Positions 61,615 to 64,000 of a stretch of DNA of 64,000 nucleotides are shown piece after piece. The number at the start of each line of letters is the position of its first letter. The first letter of the stretch is position 1. The stretch is taken from assembly GCA_031254915.1 (NCBI GenBank), contig JAIRTL010000005.1, forward strand, positions 19,654 through 83,653, read 5' to 3'. Origin of the DNA: Planctomycetota bacterium (lineage in GTDB: Bacteria; Planctomycetota; SZUA-567). A model generated the notes under the pieces. It searched no databases. It was given only the letters and a program-made list of their open reading frames with translations, and was not told where the DNA came from. The position numbers were made by a program, and so were the translations under genes.

Positions 61615-62028
61615 ATGAACGAAGGATTGCTCAACCGGGGGTTGGCCAACGCGGTGGCGCGCCAAGGTCATGGCGATGAATTGATCGTCTGCGACGCCGG
61701 CTTCGCTATTCCGGACGGCGTCGAGGTCGTCGACCTGTCCCTTGGCGTCAACCTCCCGACGGTGGAGACGGTCCTCGCCGAGCTGTTGAAATATCATTCC
61801 GTCGAAAAGCTGGTCATCGCCGACCGGACCGGGGAGCACAGCCCCGCGAAGCTGGCGTCCGTGATGGAGTTGCTTCCCGCCGGCATTCCGGTGGACGTCA
61901 TCGGCCACCCCGAACTCAAGGCGCGGGCGCGCACCGTCAAGACCGTGGTGCGCACCGGCGATTTCACCGCCTTCTCCAACTTCCTTTTGGTCTCCGGATC
62001 GGGGGATCGCTGGTATTCCGAAAGGTGA
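61615..62028 (+). CDS. rbsD: D-ribose pyranase (RbsD/FucU family)
   Basis: A 137-residue mutarotase that interconverts the pyranose and furanose forms of a sugar. Catalytic His19 lies in RQGHGDELIVCDAGFAIP, followed by VDLSLGVNLPTVETVL and a C-terminal YSERP-like NFLLVSG. Ribose is most likely because of the RbsC/RbsA neighbours, although a fucose-type member is not excluded. It is four bases before the permease gene. Confidence 0.9.
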   Translation: MNEGLLNRGLANAVARQGHGDELIVCDAGFAIPDGVEVVDLSLGVNLPTVETVLAELLKYHSVEKLVIADRTGEHSPAKLASVMELLPAGIPVDVIGHPELKARARTVKTVVRTGDFTAFSNFLLVSGSGDRWYSER

Positions 62029-62032
62029 CGCG

Positions 62033-63031
62033 ATGGACGAGACAAGCGCCAACATCGATCCCGAGTTTCGCCGCGAAATCGCCGCCGGCGCGCCGTGGGT
62101 GAAGTCGCGGGAAGCGACGCTCCTGATCGTGATCGCCGCCGTCGCCATCGTGCTTTCGATAGTGCGGGCGGAGGCGTTCCTCGACTGGAAGAATTTCGAG
62201 GCGATCGCCAACGGCATGGTCTACGATCTCCTCATGGCGACGGGGTTGACCCTGGTCCTCATGGTCGGCGGCATCGATCTCTCGGTCGGGTCGGTGCTGG
62301 CCCTCACCGGCGTCGCCACCACGCTGATGATGAAGGAGGGGATGGCCGTCTACCTCGCCATTCCGCTGGGTCTTCTCATCGCCGCCGCGATCGGCGCCTT
62401 CAGCGGCTTCTTCGTGGCGCGGGCGAAAATAGCGCCGTTCATCGTCACCCTCGCGGTCATGTCGATCGCGCGCGGGGCGGCGCTGGTGATGACCTCCGGC
62501 TACTACGTCTCCGGCCTCCCGGAGAGCTACCTGGAGTTGAGCCGCGACAAGGTGCTCTACATTCCGCTCCCCTTCCTCATCACGGTCGTGTTTCTCGTCT
62601 GCGTCGAGGTGCTGATCCGCTACTGGCGGCCGCTCCACCAGGCGTTCTACATCGGCATGAACTACGAGGCGGCGCGCCTCGCCGGCATGCCGGTGCGGCT
62701 GGTGATTTTCGCCGTCTTCATCGTCTCGGCGGTCGCGGCGGGGATGGCGGCGCTGTTTATGACCAGCAGGCTCGGCATGGGTTTTTCCGGCTTCGGGATG
62801 TCGTCGGAGATGCGCGCCATCGCGGCGGCGGTGATCGGCGGCGCGAGCATGTCGGGGGGCAGCGGTTCGGTGATCGGCGCCGCCCTCGGCGTGATCCTCC
62901 TCGCCCTCATCAACAATGGCTTCGTGCTCCTGAACGGTTCCCCGAACTGGCAGCAGGCGGTCAGCGGCCTCATCCTGCTCGCGGCGGTCGCCGTCGACGC
63001 CTACCGCCGAAGGAAGGAGAGGAAAGAATGA
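62033..63031 (+). CDS. rbsC: Sugar ABC transporter permease (RbsC type)
   Basis: A 332-residue membrane permease of the carbohydrate uptake (CUT2) family with ~8-10 hydrophobic helices. It contains LTLVLMVGGIDLSVGSVLAL, ARAKIAPFIVTLAVMSIARG and GGASMSGGSGSVIGAALGV, all classic RbsC/BPD_transp_2 segments. Its stop overlaps the ATPase start (ATGA). A periplasmic binding protein is not in the window and may lie beyond its end. Confidence 0.92.
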   Translation: MDETSANIDPEFRREIAAGAPWVKSREATLLIVIAAVAIVLSIVRAEAFLDWKNFEAIANGMVYDLLMATGLTLVLMVGGIDLSVGSVLALTGVATTLMMKEGMAVYLAIPLGLLIAAAIGAFSGFFVARAKIAPFIVTLAVMSIARGAALVMTSGYYVSGLPESYLELSRDKVLYIPLPFLITVVFLVCVEVLIRYWRPLHQAFYIGMNYEAARLAGMPVRLVIFAVFIVSAVAAGMAALFMTSRLGMGFSGFGMSSEMRAIAAAVIGGASMSGGSGSVIGAALGVILLALINNGFVLLNGSPNWQQAVSGLILLAAVAVDAYRRRKERKE

Positions 63032-64000
63032 CTTCCGCCCGGGACGCCTCGCCCGTCATGCGGGTCGACGCCATAACGAAAAGCTTCGCCGGCAACACCG
63101 TCCTCCACGGCGCTTCCCTCGACGTCCGCCCGGGTGAGGTGCATGCCCTGGTGGGCGAGAACGGCGCGGGCAAGTCCACGCTCATGAACGTCATGACCGG
63201 GAACCTCCAGCCCGATTCCGGTGCGATCGTCCTCTCGGGACGGACCGTCCGCTTTTCCGACCCCAAAAGCGCCAACGACATGGGCGTCGCCATCGTCCAC
63301 CAGGAACTGTCGTTGTCGCCGAACATGACGGTGGCGGAAAACATCTATTGCGGCCGCGAACCGACGCGCTTCCTCGGCTTCATCAACAAGCGGAAGATGC
63401 GCGCCCAGGCGAGGGAGCTGTTTTCGCGGATCGGTCTCGACATCGATCCGGACGCGAAGGCGGGCTCGCTGTCCGTCGCCTGGCAGCAGATGGTGGAGAT
63501 CTCGAAGGCGCTGGCGTTGAACGCCAAGGCGCTCATCATGGACGAGCCGACCTCGGCTCTCTCCGACAACGAGATCAAGCACCTCTACGCCATTATCCGC
63601 GGCCTGCGCGACGCCGGCGTCGGCATCATCTACATTTCGCACAAACTGTCCGAAGTGTTCGACATCGCCGACCGCGTCTCGGTTCTGCGCGACGGCAACC
63701 TCGTCAAGACGCTGGCGGTCGCCGACACGGACACGGAGGAGATCATCCGCCTCATGGGCGGGCGGGTCATCAACGACTTGTATCCGCCCAAGGCGAGCCG
63801 CATCGGCGGGGAGATCTTCCGGGTCGAAAACCTGACCCTCCCCGGCAAGGTGGACAACGTCTCATTCTCGCTGCGCGAAGGCGAGATCCTCGGCTTCGCC
63901 GGCCTCGTCGGCTCAGGCCGGACGGAAACTGCGCGCGCCGTCTTCGGCGCCGAACGACCGTCTTCGGGCAAAATCGTCCTGCGCGGCCGCGAAGTCGATA
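63028..64000 (+). CDS. rbsA: Sugar ABC transporter ATP-binding protein (RbsA type), partial
   Basis: The first 324 codons of a double ATPase of the CUT2 family, cut by the window end. The first ATPase has Walker A GENGAGKST, the signature LSVAWQQMVEISKAL, Walker B LIMDEPTSAL and the switch ISHKLSEVF. The second domain starts near residue 265 (ENLTLPGKVDNVSFSLREGE). A complete protein would be ~500 residues. It overlaps the permease by four bases. Confidence 0.92.
   Translation, partial: MTSARDASPVMRVDAITKSFAGNTVLHGASLDVRPGEVHALVGENGAGKSTLMNVMTGNLQPDSGAIVLSGRTVRFSDPKSANDMGVAIVHQELSLSPNMTVAENIYCGREPTRFLGFINKRKMRAQARELFSRIGLDIDPDAKAGSLSVAWQQMVEISKALALNAKALIMDEPTSALSDNEIKHLYAIIRGLRDAGVGIIYISHKLSEVFDIADRVSVLRDGNLVKTLAVADTDTEEIIRLMGGRVINDLYPPKASRIGGEIFRVENLTLPGKVDNVSFSLREGEILGFAGLVGSGRTETARAVFGAERPSSGKIVLRGREVD

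Noticed and set aside
1..64000. tRNA, rRNA, CRISPR arrays and phage integration modules
   Set aside because: I looked for cloverleaf arms with GTTCGANNC loops, long conserved rRNA stretches, regularly spaced direct repeats and integrase/recombinase genes and saw none. A covariance-model search would be more sensitive for tRNAs and small RNAs.

Overview
This 64 kb window is a gene-dense piece of a high-GC bacterial chromosome. No tRNA, rRNA, CRISPR array, phage module or complete IS is visible. Features that suggest the PVC group (Planctomycetota/Lentisphaerota-like) are a TPR-carrying Ser/Thr kinase beside an ECF sigma factor with the 'TTAWSVVLGA' N-terminus, a 1675-residue zinc-ribbon/membrane protein, PKD-repeat and TPR exported proteins, and a ferredoxin-type EtfA with acyl-CoA dehydrogenase that suits an anaerobe. 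That placement is inference and no marker gene settles it. Lipoproteins and a heptosyltransferase-like GT9 enzyme suggest an outer membrane.

Layout. 0-5 kb (+): a coiled-coil protein with three FliM-like QDDID motifs, and an exported TPR protein. 5-9.5 kb (-): operon rsfS-argC-methyltransferase-HD protein-dtd-dapB. 9.9-14.5 kb (-): hrpA and a small zinc-ribbon protein that looks like a transposase N-terminus. 15-26.6 kb (-): rbsK-hisC, the giant membrane protein with a GT9 enzyme, and an NtrC-type two-component pair followed by an internally deleted ROK kinase remnant. 27.5-33 kb (+): a DUF1538 membrane protein with a tandem P-II-like protein, then ilvB-ilvN-inositol phosphatase behind a leader peptide and attenuator. 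33.5-41 kb (-): fabD-fabG-acpP-fabF and acyl-CoA dehydrogenase-etfB-etfA(Fd). 41-47 kb (-): kinase-ECF sigma-ketoacyl synthase-hpt. 47-52.7 kb: thioredoxin-like lipoprotein, phosphohexomutase, flavin reductase and PKD protein. 52.9-60 kb (+): acnB, an IscU-like scaffold, and a DtxR/FeoA-feoA-feoB-Cys-rich peptide iron-uptake operon. 60.4-64 kb (+): iron alcohol dehydrogenase-rbsD-rbsC-rbsA, cut by the window end.

Three signals stand out. First, a family of about 130-bp intergenic elements with terminal inverted repeats occurs nine times. In three full copies the outer ends match each other within the copy but differ between copies. Two copies are enlarged by further modules, one of which is itself an inverted-repeat element found elsewhere in the window. 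Second, the ilvBN operon has a complete attenuator layout: promoter, a 26-codon leader with ten branched-chain residues, then a terminator hairpin. Third, a Ser/Thr kinase and ECF sigma factor lie in one tight gene string with an apparently intact beta-ketoacyl synthase and hpt.
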